Shown: positions 31,911 to 45,268, counted from the stretch's first letter. The stretch: 64,000 bases of DNA from Pseudomonas fluorescens (GCF_040448305.1 NZ_CP148752.1:1240001-1304000), one strand, 5' to 3'. Made by a program: numbers and translations. The notes: a model not told the origin generated them from the sequence alone.

Positions 31911-33097
31911 GCCGCCCGCAACAGATTACCGTTCTGGGTGCGACCGGCTCGATTGGCCTGAGTACGCTCGATGTCATCGCTCGTCATCCTGACCGTTATC
32001 AGGTCTTTGCCTTGAGTGGCTTCACTCGCTTGAGTGAATTGCTGGCGTTGTGCGTGCGGCATGTCCCGCGATTTGCCGTGGTGCCTGAGGTCGCGGCTGC
32101 CCGTACCTTGCAGGATGATTTGCGCGCGGCGGGACTTTCGACCCGTGTTCTGGTGGGTGAGGAGGGTTTGTGTCAGGTCGCTTCCGATCCGGAAGTCGAG
32201 ACGGTCATGGCGGCCATCGTCGGTGCGGCGGGATTGCGCCCGACATTGGCGGCGGTCGAGGCTGGCAAGAAGATTCTCCTGGCCAATAAAGAAGCGCTGG
32301 TCATGTCCGGTGCGTTGTTCATGCAGGCGGTGCGCAAGAGCGGTTCGGTGTTGCTGCCGATCGATAGCGAGCACAACGCGATTTTCCAGTGCATGCCGCT
32401 CGATTATGCCCGTGGCCTTGAGGCGGTCGGCGTACGTCGGATTTTGCTGACGGCCTCCGGTGGACCGTTCCGCCAGACGCCAATGGCTGAACTGGCGCAT
32501 GTTTCTCCCGATCAGGCGTGTGCTCACCCGAACTGGTCCATGGGGCGAAAAATCTCCGTTGACTCGGCCAGCATGATGAACAAGGGGCTTGAGTTGATCG
32601 AAGCCTGCTGGCTGTTCGACGCCAAGCCATCCCAGGTCGAGGTGGTGATTCACCCGCAAAGCGTGATTCATTCGCTGGTCGACTACGTCGATGGTTCTGT
32701 TCTGGCGCAGCTGGGTAATCCGGACATGCGCACGCCCATCGCCAATGCCCTGGCCTGGCCTGAGCGGATTGATTCGGGTGTTGCACCGCTGGATCTGTTC
32801 GCCATTGCGCGCCTGGATTTCCAGGCGCCCGATGAAGAGCGTTTCCCATGCCTGCGTCTGGCCCGTCAGGCGGCCGAGGCGGGTAACAGTGCGCCGGCCA
32901 TGCTCAACGCGGCGAACGAAGTGGCGGTGGCGGCATTTCTCGACGAACGGGTTCGTTACCCGGAAATCGCGAGTATCATCGAGGAAGTACTGAATCTGGA
33001 GCCCGTAGTGGCAGTGGATGACCTCGATGCAGTGTTCACGGCAGACGCGAAGGCGCGATTGCTGGCCGGACAATGGTTGAGCCGTCACGGGCGGTAA
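31907..33097 (+). CDS. dxr: 1-deoxy-D-xylulose 5-phosphate reductoisomerase
   Basis: Dxr commits DXP to the MEP isoprenoid pathway, using NADPH and a divalent metal. The 396-residue product has the NADPH-binding LGATGSIGLSTLDVIARH, the LLANKEALVMSG segment, the metal/substrate motif PIDSEHNAIFQC, and GGPFRQTP and NWSMGRKISVDSASMMNKG. The ATG at 31907 (MSRPQQ) is chosen; an in-frame start 15 nt upstream lies inside cdsA. ATGA overlap with cdsA indicates coupled translation. Confidence 0.97.
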   Translation: MSRPQQITVLGATGSIGLSTLDVIARHPDRYQVFALSGFTRLSELLALCVRHVPRFAVVPEVAAARTLQDDLRAAGLSTRVLVGEEGLCQVASDPEVETVMAAIVGAAGLRPTLAAVEAGKKILLANKEALVMSGALFMQAVRKSGSVLLPIDSEHNAIFQCMPLDYARGLEAVGVRRILLTASGGPFRQTPMAELAHVSPDQACAHPNWSMGRKISVDSASMMNKGLELIEACWLFDAKPSQVEVVIHPQSVIHSLVDYVDGSVLAQLGNPDMRTPIANALAWPERIDSGVAPLDLFAIARLDFQAPDEERFPCLRLARQAAEAGNSAPAMLNAANEVAVAAFLDERVRYPEIASIIEEVLNLEPVVAVDDLDAVFTADAKARLLAGQWLSRHGR

Positions 33098-33150
33098 ATG
33101 CTGCGGATAGTTGACACAGGCAGCAGCGGATAGGAATGCGGAGAAAGTAG

Positions 33151-34503
33151 ATGAGCGCGCTCTATATGATTGTCGGTACCCTGGTCGCTCTGGGTGTGCT
33201 GGTTACCTTCCACGAGTTCGGCCATTTTTGGGTCGCGCGTCGCTGTGGGGTCAAAGTGCTGCGCTTCTCCGTAGGCTTCGGTACGCCTTTGCTGCGCTGG
33301 CACGACAAGCAAGGTACCGAATTCGTCGTCGCGGCGATCCCGTTGGGCGGCTACGTCAAAATGCTCGATGAGCGCGAGGGTGAAGTACCACTCGATCAGC
33401 TCGACCAGGCCTTCAATCGCAAATCCGTTCGTCAGCGCGTTGCCATCGTAGCGGCAGGGCCGATAGCCAACTTCCTGCTGGCATTTGTGTTTTTCTGGGC
33501 ATTGGCAATGCTTGGCAGCGAGCAGGTGCGTCCGGTCATCGGGGCTGTCGAGTCTGGCAGTATCGCGGCCAGGGCGGGATTGAGCTCCGGCCAGGAAATC
33601 GTGGCCATTGATGGCGAGGCGACTTCCGGCTGGGCAGCGGTGAATCTGCAACTGATTCGTCGCCTGGGCGAAAGCGGTTCGTTGCAGATATTGGTTCGCG
33701 AGCAAGGCTCCACGGCCGATTCTCCTCGTGAACTTGCGCTGGACAAATGGCTCAAAGGGGCTGACGAGCCTGACCCTATCCATTCATTGGGGATTCGTCC
33801 GTGGCGTCCGGCATTGCCGCCTGTCCTGGCCGAACTCGATCCAAAGGGGCCGGCTCAGGCTGCCGGCCTGAAGACCGGTGACCGGTTGCTGGCGCTCGAT
33901 GGTCGTACGCTGGATGACTGGCAGCAGGTCGTCGATACCGTCCGTATGCATCCTGATACCAAAATCATGCTGCGGGTTGAGCGCGACGGTGCTCAAATCG
34001 ACGTCCCGGTGACGCTGGCCGCTCGCGGCGAGCGCAAGTCACCCAGCGGATACCTGGGGGCGGGGGTGAAGGCTGTCGATTGGCCGCCGGAGATGATCCG
34101 CGAAGTCAGTTACGGGCCGTTGGCAGCGATTGGCGAGGGGGCTCGACGCACCTGGACCATGAGCGTACTGACCCTTGATTCACTGAAGAAAATGTTGTTC
34201 GGTGAGCTCTCGGTAAAAAACTTGAGTGGACCGATAACCATTGCTAAAGTGGCGGGCGCTTCGGCCCAGTCGGGTGTTGCTGATTTCCTGAATTTCCTTG
34301 CTTATCTGAGTATTAGCCTGGGCGTTCTGAATTTGTTGCCCATTCCGGTACTGGATGGGGGGCATTTGTTGTTTTATCTGATCGAGTGGGCGCGTGGTCG
34401 TCCCTTGTCAGATCGGGTGCAAGGTTGGGGGATACAGATCGGTATCAGTTTGGTGATCGGGGTGATGTTGCTTGCTTTGGTCAATGATCTGGGTCGACTG
34501 TAA
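33151..34503 (+). CDS. rseP: Site-2 intramembrane protease RseP (MucP)
   Basis: RseP cuts the anti-sigma factor (MucA in Pseudomonas) within the membrane to release AlgU, linking envelope stress to alginate and outer-membrane genes. The 450-residue protein starts with a membrane helix holding the zinc motif HEFGHF. Two PDZ domains follow (GSIAARAGLSSGQEIVAIDG and GPAQAAGLKTGDRLLALDG), and the last zinc ligand is in LNLLPIPVLDGGHLLFY. The enzyme sits just upstream of bamA, a gene whose product feeds the same stress response. Confidence 0.96.
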   Translation: MSALYMIVGTLVALGVLVTFHEFGHFWVARRCGVKVLRFSVGFGTPLLRWHDKQGTEFVVAAIPLGGYVKMLDEREGEVPLDQLDQAFNRKSVRQRVAIVAAGPIANFLLAFVFFWALAMLGSEQVRPVIGAVESGSIAARAGLSSGQEIVAIDGEATSGWAAVNLQLIRRLGESGSLQILVREQGSTADSPRELALDKWLKGADEPDPIHSLGIRPWRPALPPVLAELDPKGPAQAAGLKTGDRLLALDGRTLDDWQQVVDTVRMHPDTKIMLRVERDGAQIDVPVTLAARGERKSPSGYLGAGVKAVDWPPEMIREVSYGPLAAIGEGARRTWTMSVLTLDSLKKMLFGELSVKNLSGPITIAKVAGASAQSGVADFLNFLAYLSISLGVLNLLPIPVLDGGHLLFYLIEWARGRPLSDRVQGWGIQIGISLVIGVMLLALVNDLGRL

Positions 34504-34577
34504 CGCTTCGCTGAATTGCGAATCTGCCGCATTTTGCGGCAGTTTGTTTATTGCCAGTTGGAATAAGAAAGGACTTC

Positions 34578-36968
34578 ATGAAACGTCTGCTGCTAACTGC
34601 GGTTCTCACCGTATTGATGATCGCCGAAGTTCACGCCGAGTCCTTCACTATCTCTGATATTCGCGTCAATGGCCTCCAGCGGGTCTCCGCGGGTAGCGTC
34701 TTTGGTGCTTTGCCGTTGAACGTCGGTGAACAGGCGGATGATCGCCGTCTGGTGGAATCCACTCGTGCGTTGTTCAAAACCGGTTTCTTTCAAGATATCC
34801 AGCTGGGCCGTGATGGCAACGTCCTGGTCATCACTGTAGTCGAGCGCCCGTCGGTCGCCAGTATCGAGATCGAAGGTAACAAGGCGATCTCTACCGAAGA
34901 CCTGATGAAAGGCCTCAAGCAATCCGGTCTGGCCGAAGGCGAGATCTTCCAGCGTGCCACCCTTGAAGGCGTGCGTAATGAACTGCAGCGCCAGTACGTC
35001 GCCCAGGGTCGCTACTCGGCTACCGTCGACACCGAAGTGGTGCCACAGCCGCGTAACCGCGTCGGCCTGAAGGTCAATATCAACGAAGGTACCGTTGCGG
35101 CTATCCAGCACATCAACGTAGTGGGCAACACGGTCTTTCCCGATGAAGACCTGATCGACCTGTTCGAACTCAAGACCACCAACTGGTTGTCGTTCTTCAA
35201 GAACGACGACAAGTACGCCCGTGAAAAACTGTCCGGTGACCTGGAACGCCTGCGTTCCTACTACCTGGACCGTGGCTATATCAACATGGATATCGCTTCG
35301 ACCCAGGTCTCCATTACGCCAGACAAGAAGCACGTCTACATCACCGTCAACGTCAACGAAGGCGAGAAGTACACCGTTCGTGACGTCAAGCTCAGTGGTG
35401 ACCTGAAAGTCCCTGAAGACCAGGTCAAGTCCCTGCTGCTGGTGCAAAAAGGCCAGGTGTTCTCGCGCAAGCTGATGACCACGACTTCCGAGCTGATCAC
35501 CCGTCGCCTGGGTAACGAAGGTTATACCTTCGCCAACGTCAACGGCGTGCCTCAACCGCACGATGAAGATCACACCGTAGACATCCTGTTCGCGGTCGAT
35601 CCGGGCAAGCGTGCATACGTGAACCGCATCAATTTCCGTGGCAACACCAAGTCCGAAGACGAAGTGTTGCGTCGTGAAATGCGTCAGATGGAAGGCGGCT
35701 GGGCTTCGACCTACCTGATCGACCAATCCAAGACCCGTCTGGAACGTCTGGGCTTCTTCAAGGAAGTCAACGTCGAGACCCCGGCCGTGCCAGGTGTCGA
35801 TGACCAGGTGGACGTCAACTACAGCGTTGAAGAACAAGCCTCCGGTTCGATTACCGCCAGCGTCGGTTTCGCCCAGAGCGCCGGCCTGATCCTCGGTGGT
35901 TCGATCACCCAGAACAACTTCCTGGGTACCGGTAACAAGGTCAGCGTCGGCTTGACCAAAAGTGAATACCAGACCCGTTATAACTTCGGCTTTGTAGACC
36001 CCTACTGGACCGCCGACGGCGTGAGCCTGGGTTACAACGCGTTCTACCGCACGACTGACTACGATGAGCTCGATACCGACGTCGCCAGCTACGCCGTGGA
36101 CAGCCTGGGTGCCGGTGTGAGTGTCGGTTATCCAATCAGCGAGACTTCGCGTCTGACCTTCGGCCTGAATGCGCAACAGGACACGATCAAGACTGGCGTT
36201 TACACAGTCGACGAGATCTTCGACTTCGTTAACCAGGAAGGCGACAAGTACCTGAACTTCAAGGCTTCGGCCGGTTGGTCCGAGTCCACCCTGAACAAAG
36301 GCGTTTTGGCGACTCGTGGTCACTCTCAAAGCTTGACGGCGGAAGTCACCGTGCCGGGTAGTGACTTGTCGTTCTTCAAACTCGATTACCGTGGTCAGTT
36401 GTTCCAGCCGCTGAGCGAAAACTACACCATGCGCCTGCACACCGAATTGGGTTATGGCGATGGCTACGGTTCGACCGAAGGCTTGCCATTCTATGAAAAC
36501 TACTATGCTGGTGGTTTCAACTCGGTTCGTGGCTTCAAGGACAGTACACTGGGGCCGCGTAGTACTCCGAGCCGCGGCGCACTCGAAACGGGCAACCCGG
36601 GTACTCTTGCTGACCCGGACCAGGATCCACTGCCGTTCGGTGGTAACGTCCTGATCCAGGGTGGTGCAGAGATTCTGTTCCCGCTGCCGTTCATCAAGGA
36701 TCAACGATCCCTGCGTACCTCGGTATTCTGGGATGTGGGTAACGTATTCGACTCCAAGTGCGAGCAGACGACCAATACCAACCCTGCGTCGAAGTCCAAT
36801 ACGCAGTGTAACGATGTCAGTCTGAGCAACCTGGCCAGTTCCGTCGGTGTGGGTGTGACCTGGGTCACCGCACTGGGGCCTCTGAGTTTCGCCCTGGCCA
36901 TGCCAGTCAAGAAACCGGATGACGCTGAAACTCAAGTGTTCCAATTCTCTCTCGGCCAGACGTTCTAA
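34578..36968 (+). CDS. bamA: Outer membrane protein assembly factor BamA
   Basis: BamA is the core of the machine that inserts beta-barrel proteins into the outer membrane. The 796-residue product begins with a signal peptide, MKRLLLTAVLTVLMIAEVHA, followed by five POTRA domains (about residues 22-420) and a 16-strand barrel. The barrel contains the VRGF motif (FNSVRGFKDSTLGPRS) and ends with the C-terminal Phe of QFSLGQTF. AAAGGAC precedes the ATG at 34578; an upstream in-frame start lacks a signal peptide. rseP lies before it and the chaperone gene skp after it. Confidence 0.97.
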   Translation: MKRLLLTAVLTVLMIAEVHAESFTISDIRVNGLQRVSAGSVFGALPLNVGEQADDRRLVESTRALFKTGFFQDIQLGRDGNVLVITVVERPSVASIEIEGNKAISTEDLMKGLKQSGLAEGEIFQRATLEGVRNELQRQYVAQGRYSATVDTEVVPQPRNRVGLKVNINEGTVAAIQHINVVGNTVFPDEDLIDLFELKTTNWLSFFKNDDKYAREKLSGDLERLRSYYLDRGYINMDIASTQVSITPDKKHVYITVNVNEGEKYTVRDVKLSGDLKVPEDQVKSLLLVQKGQVFSRKLMTTTSELITRRLGNEGYTFANVNGVPQPHDEDHTVDILFAVDPGKRAYVNRINFRGNTKSEDEVLRREMRQMEGGWASTYLIDQSKTRLERLGFFKEVNVETPAVPGVDDQVDVNYSVEEQASGSITASVGFAQSAGLILGGSITQNNFLGTGNKVSVGLTKSEYQTRYNFGFVDPYWTADGVSLGYNAFYRTTDYDELDTDVASYAVDSLGAGVSVGYPISETSRLTFGLNAQQDTIKTGVYTVDEIFDFVNQEGDKYLNFKASAGWSESTLNKGVLATRGHSQSLTAEVTVPGSDLSFFKLDYRGQLFQPLSENYTMRLHTELGYGDGYGSTEGLPFYENYYAGGFNSVRGFKDSTLGPRSTPSRGALETGNPGTLADPDQDPLPFGGNVLIQGGAEILFPLPFIKDQRSLRTSVFWDVGNVFDSKCEQTTNTNPASKSNTQCNDVSLSNLASSVGVGVTWVTALGPLSFALAMPVKKPDDAETQVFQFSLGQTF

Positions 36969-37013
36969 GCGTCTGACCCAAGATAACGACAATGGATTTT
37001 GTAGGAGTGCATC

Positions 37014-37517
37014 GTGCGTAAGTTGACTCAATTGGTTCTCCTGGCAACCGTACTGGTAGCAGGTCCGGCGTTCGCCGACATGAAAATTGCTGTTCTGAAC
37101 TATCAGATGGCTCTGCTGGAGTCCGACGCGGCCAAGAAATACGCCGTGGATGCCGAGAAGAAGTTCGGTCCTCAGCTGACCAAGCTCAAGTCACTGGAAA
37201 CCAGCGCCAAGGGCATTCAGGATCGCCTGATGGCCGGTGGCGACAAAATGCAGCAGGGCGAGCGCGAGCGTCTGGAGCTTGAATTCAAGCAAAAGGCCCG
37301 TGACTTCCAGTTCCAGTCCAAGGAGCTGAACGAAGCCAAAGCCGTTGCCGACCGTGAAATGCTGAAGCAGCTCAAGCCGAAACTGGACAGCGCTGTGGAA
37401 GAAGTCATCAAGAAAGGTGCTTTTGACCTGGTCTTCGAGCGTGGCGCAGTGATTGATGTCAAGCCTCAGTACGACATCACTCGCCAGGTTATCGAGCGCA
37501 TGAATCAGCTGAAGTAA
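37014..37517 (+). CDS. skp: Periplasmic chaperone Skp (OmpH)
   Basis: Skp holds unfolded outer-membrane proteins on their way to BamA. The 167-residue protein starts at GTG 37014, after a TAGGAG site, and has a signal peptide, MRKLTQLVLLATVLVAGPAFA. The mature part is mostly charged helix (QLTKLKSLETSAKGIQDRL..., ERERLELEFKQKARDFQFQ), the coiled-coil arms of the Skp trimer. It lies between bamA and lpxD, the classical position. Confidence 0.95.
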   Translation: MRKLTQLVLLATVLVAGPAFADMKIAVLNYQMALLESDAAKKYAVDAEKKFGPQLTKLKSLETSAKGIQDRLMAGGDKMQQGERERLELEFKQKARDFQFQSKELNEAKAVADREMLKQLKPKLDSAVEEVIKKGAFDLVFERGAVIDVKPQYDITRQVIERMNQLK

Positions 37518-37520
37518 CCC

Positions 37521-38576
37521 ATGACCGTGACCATTAAGCTCGGCCAGCTGGCCGAGTTCCTCGGCGCCACGCTACGTGGCGACCCCGAGAAAGCAATTAC
37601 TGGGCTAGCCACCTTGCAGGAGGCTGGCCCAGCTCAGTTGAGCTTTCTCGCAAACCCCCAATACCGCAAGTACCTGGCAGGCAGTCAGGCTGCAGCCCTG
37701 TTGCTCAAGGCCGCTGACGCCGAGGGTCATTGCGGGGATGTGCTGGTGGTGCCGGATCCGTACGCAGCCTACGCGCGTGTTTCTCACCTGTTCGATCCCA
37801 AGCCCAAGGCGGCAGCCGGGATTCATCCGACGGCGGTGATCGCGGCGGATGCGGTTGTCGATCCAGCGGCGAGTATCGGCGCTTTTGTGGTGATCGAAAG
37901 CGGTGCGCAGGTTGCAGCCGGTACGACTGTCGGCGCGCATTGCTTCATTGGCGCTCGCAGCGTGGTGGGTGAGGGTGGCTGGCTCGCACCGCGGGTGACC
38001 TTGTATCACGACGTCCGCGTCGGCAAACGGGTTGTCATTCAGTCGGGTGCAGTGCTCGGCGGTGAAGGCTTCGGCTTTGCCAATGAAAAAGGTATCTGGC
38101 AGAAAATCGCCCAGATCGGTGGTGTGCTGATCGGCGATGATGTTGAAATCGGCGTGAACACGGCTATAGATCGCGGTGCGTTGGCCGATACGGTCATCGG
38201 TAACGGCGTGAAGCTCGATAACCAGATTCAGATTGCCCACAACGTTCAGGTGGGCGATCACACCGCCATGGCGGCGTGTGTCGGGATCTCCGGCAGTACC
38301 AAAATCGGCAAGCATTGCATGCTCGCCGGTGGTGTAGGGCTGGTGGGACACATCGACATTTGTGACAACGTTTTCATTACCGGGATGACCATGGTGACCC
38401 ACTCGATTACCGAGCCAGGCGCCTATTCTTCCGGTACGGCCATGCAGCCGGCAGCCGAGTGGCGCAAAAGCGCGGCACGTATTCGTCAGCTCGATGACAT
38501 CGCGCGACGTCTGCGACAGCTGGAAAAGCAGGCAGGGGAAGTGACCCCTGACGGTAATGCTTCATCAGATGGCTGA
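37521..38576 (+). CDS. lpxD: UDP-3-O-acylglucosamine N-acyltransferase LpxD
   Basis: LpxD adds the N-linked hydroxyacyl chain in lipid A synthesis. The 351-residue protein has an N-terminal uridine-binding part (LGQLAEFLGATLRGDPEKAI) and a left-handed beta-helix of hexapeptide repeats. The catalytic His is in the QIQIAHNVQVGDHTAMAA region, and a C-terminal helix follows (ARIRQLDDIARRLRQLEKQ). It begins 3 nt after skp and is followed after about 110 nt by fabZ. Confidence 0.97.
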   Translation: MTVTIKLGQLAEFLGATLRGDPEKAITGLATLQEAGPAQLSFLANPQYRKYLAGSQAAALLLKAADAEGHCGDVLVVPDPYAAYARVSHLFDPKPKAAAGIHPTAVIAADAVVDPAASIGAFVVIESGAQVAAGTTVGAHCFIGARSVVGEGGWLAPRVTLYHDVRVGKRVVIQSGAVLGGEGFGFANEKGIWQKIAQIGGVLIGDDVEIGVNTAIDRGALADTVIGNGVKLDNQIQIAHNVQVGDHTAMAACVGISGSTKIGKHCMLAGGVGLVGHIDICDNVFITGMTMVTHSITEPGAYSSGTAMQPAAEWRKSAARIRQLDDIARRLRQLEKQAGEVTPDGNASSDG

Positions 38577-38684
38577 TACCATTTCCATATCAAGTGTGCA
38601 CAGCCGCTAGACTGCCTCCTTGATTTGCTAGAGGAGTGCGCGTCAGTCGCGCGCTCCCAATCTTTACATAGGCTTCCCCCCGAA

Positions 38685-39125
38685 ATGATGGACATCAACG
38701 AGATTCGCGAATACCTGCCTCACCGTTACCCGTTCCTGCTGGTGGACCGGGTAGTGGAGCTGGATGTTGAAGGCAAGCGCATTCGTGCCTACAAGAATGT
38801 CAGCATCAACGAACCGTTCTTCAATGGTCACTTCCCTGCGCATCCAATCATGCCGGGCGTATTGATCATTGAGGCAATGGCTCAGGCTGCCGGGATCCTT
38901 GGTTTCAAAATGCTCGACGTGAAACCGGCCGACGGCACCCTCTATTACTTCGTCGGTTCCGACAAGCTGCGCTTCCGCCAGCCGGTATTGCCGGGTGATC
39001 AGCTGATCCTTGAAGCCAAGTTCATCAGCTGCAAGCGTCAGATCTGGAAATTCGAATGCCAGGCTTCGGTCGATGGCAAGCCGGTCTGCTCGGCTGAAAT
39101 CATCTGTGCGGAACGCAAACTATGA
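38685..39125 (+). CDS. fabZ: 3-hydroxyacyl-ACP dehydratase FabZ
   Basis: FabZ removes water from 3-hydroxyacyl-ACP in fatty acid elongation. It competes with LpxA and LpxD for the same hydroxyacyl-ACP pool, and sits between their genes. The 146-residue hot-dog-fold protein has the active His in NGHFPAHPIMPGVLIIEAMAQ, with the catalytic Glu in the IEAMAQ part. Two adjacent ATG codons start it (38685 and 38688); the first gives the usual Pseudomonas length. The stop overlaps the lpxA ATG by four bases. Confidence 0.96.
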   Translation: MMDINEIREYLPHRYPFLLVDRVVELDVEGKRIRAYKNVSINEPFFNGHFPAHPIMPGVLIIEAMAQAAGILGFKMLDVKPADGTLYYFVGSDKLRFRQPVLPGDQLILEAKFISCKRQIWKFECQASVDGKPVCSAEIICAERKL

Positions 39126-39898
39126 GTTTGATTGACCCTCGCGCAATCATCGATCCGACAGCCGTTCTGGCTGACGGCGTCGAGGTCGGCCCATGGTCGA
39201 TCGTCGGCGCAGGTGTGGAAATCGGCGAGGGGACAGTCATCGGGCCGCACGTGATTCTCAAGGGCCCGACCCGAATCGGTAAGCACAATCGCATCTACCA
39301 GTTTTCCTCGGTGGGTGAAGACACGCCTGACCTGAAGTACAAGGGCGAGGAAACCCGCCTGGTGATTGGTGATCACAACGTCATCCGTGAAGGCGTGACG
39401 ATTCACCGTGGCACCATCCAGGATCGTTCGGAAACGACCCTGGGCGATCACAACCTGATCATGGCGTATGCCCACATCGGCCACGACAGCGTTATCGGCA
39501 ACCACTGCATCCTGGTGAACAACACCGCTCTGGCGGGCCATGTGCATGTGGAAGACTGGGCAATCCTCTCCGGTTTTACCCTGGTTCACCAGTATTGCCA
39601 CATTGGTGCCCACAGCTTTTCAGGCATGGGTACGGCGATCGGCAAGGATGTTCCTGCGTATGTCACGGTGTTCGGTAACCCTGCCGAAGCCCGTAGCATG
39701 AACTTCGAGGGCATGCGCCGTCGGGGTTTCAGCGAAGATGCGATCCACGCGCTACGTCGTGCCTACAAGGTGGTGTACCGCCAGGGCCTGACCGTGGAAC
39801 AGGCGCTCGTCGAACTGGCCGAGCCTTCTGCGCAGTTCCCGGAAGTAGCGGTGTTCCGCGACTCCATCCAGTCTTCGACCCGCGGCATCACCCGCTAA
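39122..39898 (+). CDS. lpxA: UDP-N-acetylglucosamine O-acyltransferase LpxA
   Basis: LpxA performs the first step of lipid A synthesis, adding a 3-hydroxyacyl chain to UDP-GlcNAc. The 258-residue product is a trimeric left-handed beta-helix: hexapeptide repeats from IDPRAIIDPTAVLADGVEVG onward, the catalytic His in LIMAYAHIGHDSVIGN, and a helical C-terminal region (FEGMRRRGFSEDAIHALRRAY). In P. aeruginosa it prefers C10 chains; the residues behind this were not checked here. It overlaps fabZ by four bases, and lpxB begins 2 nt after its stop. Confidence 0.97.
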   Translation: MSLIDPRAIIDPTAVLADGVEVGPWSIVGAGVEIGEGTVIGPHVILKGPTRIGKHNRIYQFSSVGEDTPDLKYKGEETRLVIGDHNVIREGVTIHRGTIQDRSETTLGDHNLIMAYAHIGHDSVIGNHCILVNNTALAGHVHVEDWAILSGFTLVHQYCHIGAHSFSGMGTAIGKDVPAYVTVFGNPAEARSMNFEGMRRRGFSEDAIHALRRAYKVVYRQGLTVEQALVELAEPSAQFPEVAVFRDSIQSSTRGITR

Positions 39899-39900
39899 TC

Positions 39901-41031
39901 ATGGCCAATCTGCGTATTGCGCTGGTAGCGGGTGAGGCTTCCGGTGACATTCTGGGTGCGGGTCTCATGCGCGCGCTCAAGGCTCGTCACCCTGCTGTCG
40001 AGTTCATCGGTGTCGGTGGTCCGTTGATGCAGGCTGAAGGCCTGACCTCGTATTTCCCGATGGAGCGTCTGTCCGTCATGGGCCTGGTGGAAGTGCTGGG
40101 CCGGTTGCGCGAGTTGCTGGCTCGGCGCAAAAAACTGGTCGCCGACCTGATCGAGGCGAAACCCGATGTGTTCATCGGTATCGACGCACCGGACTTCAAC
40201 CTCAATATCGAACTTAAGCTGCGCCAGGCCGGGATCAAGACCGTGCATTACGTCAGCCCGTCGGTCTGGGCCTGGCGGCAGAAACGCGTGCTGAAGATTC
40301 GCGAAGGCTGCGACCTGATGCTCACGCTGTTCCCGTTCGAAGCCAGATTCTACGAAGAGAAAGGCGTGCCGGTGCGGTTCGTCGGCCATACCCTGGCCGA
40401 TGCCATTCCACTCGAAGCCGATCGTGCTGCTGCGCGGGCCGAACTCGGTTTGCCCGACGGGCCGCTGGTGGCGTTGATGCCTGGCAGCCGTGGCGGTGAA
40501 GTTGGCCGGCTCGGTGCTTTGTTTCTCGATACAGCGCAGCGCCTGCGGGCAATGCGTCCGGGTGTGCGATTTGTCATGCCTTGCGCCAGTCCTCAACGCC
40601 GGACCCAGATCGAAGCATTGCTGGCCGGTCGCGATTTGCCACTGACCTTGCTCGATGGCAAATCCCATCTGGCCCTGGCCGCGAGCGATGCGGTGTTGAT
40701 TGCCTCCGGCACTGCAACGCTTGAAGCGCTGCTGTACAAGCGACCGATGGTGGTCGCCTATCGCCTGGCGCCGCTGACGTTCTGGATTCTCAAGCGCATG
40801 GTGAAAAGCCCCTACATCTCGTTGCCGAACCTGTTGGCCCAGCGTCTGTTGGTGCCCGAGTTGTTGCAGGACGATGCCACGGTCGAAGCGCTGGCCCAGA
40901 CCTTGTCACCGCTGATCGAGGGTGGGGAAGAGCAGACCCGCGGTTTTGACGAGATTCACCGGACCCTGCGTCTGGATGCCTCCAACCAGGCTGCTGACGC
41001 AGTGCTGAACCTGATCGGCCAAGTAAAATGA
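39901..41031 (+). CDS. lpxB: Lipid A disaccharide synthase LpxB
   Basis: LpxB joins UDP-diacylglucosamine and lipid X into the lipid A disaccharide at the membrane face. The 376-residue product shows the family 19 glycosyltransferase landmarks: ALVAGEASGDILGAGLM, FIGVGGPLMQAEGL, FIGIDAPDFNLN, HYVSPSVWAWRQKRV, LMPGSRGGEVGRL, and ASGTATLEALLYKRPMVVAY. Its stop overlaps the rnhB ATG by four bases. Confidence 0.97.
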   Translation: MANLRIALVAGEASGDILGAGLMRALKARHPAVEFIGVGGPLMQAEGLTSYFPMERLSVMGLVEVLGRLRELLARRKKLVADLIEAKPDVFIGIDAPDFNLNIELKLRQAGIKTVHYVSPSVWAWRQKRVLKIREGCDLMLTLFPFEARFYEEKGVPVRFVGHTLADAIPLEADRAAARAELGLPDGPLVALMPGSRGGEVGRLGALFLDTAQRLRAMRPGVRFVMPCASPQRRTQIEALLAGRDLPLTLLDGKSHLALAASDAVLIASGTATLEALLYKRPMVVAYRLAPLTFWILKRMVKSPYISLPNLLAQRLLVPELLQDDATVEALAQTLSPLIEGGEEQTRGFDEIHRTLRLDASNQAADAVLNLIGQVK

Positions 41032-41669
41032 GTAAAACGAATATGCAGATGGGGCTGGATTTTACCTTGGTCGCTGAAATCGAAGAGTTGGTTGCCGGCG
41101 TCGATGAAGTCGGTCGCGGCCCGCTCTGTGGTGCGGTAGTGACGGCGGCAGTGATCCTTGATCCGAACCGCCCGATCCTTGGCCTGAACGACTCGAAGAA
41201 ACTCACCGAAGCCCGCCGCGAAAAGCTCTACGACGAAATCTGCGAAAAAGCCCTGAGCTGGTGCATCGCGCGCGCCGAAGTCGAAGAAATCGACGAGCTG
41301 AATATCCTGCACGCCACCATGCTGGCCATGCAGCGCGCGGTCGCCGGGCTGCATGTCCAGCCGAAGCTGGCGATGATCGACGGCAACCGCTGCCCGAAGC
41401 TGCCGATGCGCTCCGAGGCCGTGGTCAAGGGTGATAGCAAGGTTCCAGCCATCGCCGCCGCATCGATTCTGGCCAAGGTCAGCCGTGATCGTGAAATGGC
41501 CGCTTTCGAATTGATCTATCCGGGTTACGGCATCGGCGGGCATAAAGGCTACCCGACACCCGTTCATCTGGAAGCCCTCGCACGTTTGGGGCCTACGCCT
41601 ATTCACCGACGTTCGTTTGCTCCAGTCCGGATGGCGTATGAAGCGTTGGAAATCGTTATAGAGAGCTAG
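41028..41669 (+). CDS. rnhB: Ribonuclease HII
   Basis: RNase HII removes ribonucleotides embedded in DNA and RNA primers. The 213-residue product has the acidic active site: Asp-Glu in VAGVDEVGRGPLCGAVV, Asp in LAMIDGN, and a later Asp near SRDREM. KGDSKVPAIAAASILAKVSRD and GHKGYPTPVHLEAL are typical. It overlaps lpxB by four bases and is the last gene of the envelope cluster, ending before a strong terminator. Confidence 0.95.
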   Translation: MSKTNMQMGLDFTLVAEIEELVAGVDEVGRGPLCGAVVTAAVILDPNRPILGLNDSKKLTEARREKLYDEICEKALSWCIARAEVEEIDELNILHATMLAMQRAVAGLHVQPKLAMIDGNRCPKLPMRSEAVVKGDSKVPAIAAASILAKVSRDREMAAFELIYPGYGIGGHKGYPTPVHLEALARLGPTPIHRRSFAPVRMAYEALEIVIES

Positions 41670-41691
41670 TCGCAAGGCTGATTTTTTTTAC

Positions 41692-41722
41692 CAAGGCCCG
41701 GTACAATCCGGGCCTTGTTGTT
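41692..41722 (+). terminator. Terminator between rnhB and dnaE
   Basis: CAAGGCCCGG at 41692-41701 and CCGGGCCTTG at 41708-41717 form a 10-bp stem with loop TACAAT, then TTGTTTTC. It separates the pyrH-rnhB cluster from dnaE. Confidence 0.8.
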
Positions 41723-41746
41723 TTCATGACTTAACGCAGGATCACT

Positions 41747-45268
<3,522 letters not shown>

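Noticed and set aside
34593..37031. Very long minus-strand frame across bamA, and a similar one (42047-44689) across dnaE
   Set aside because: Both are shadows of highly expressed + strand genes with strong third-position bias; no ribosome site or domain supports them.
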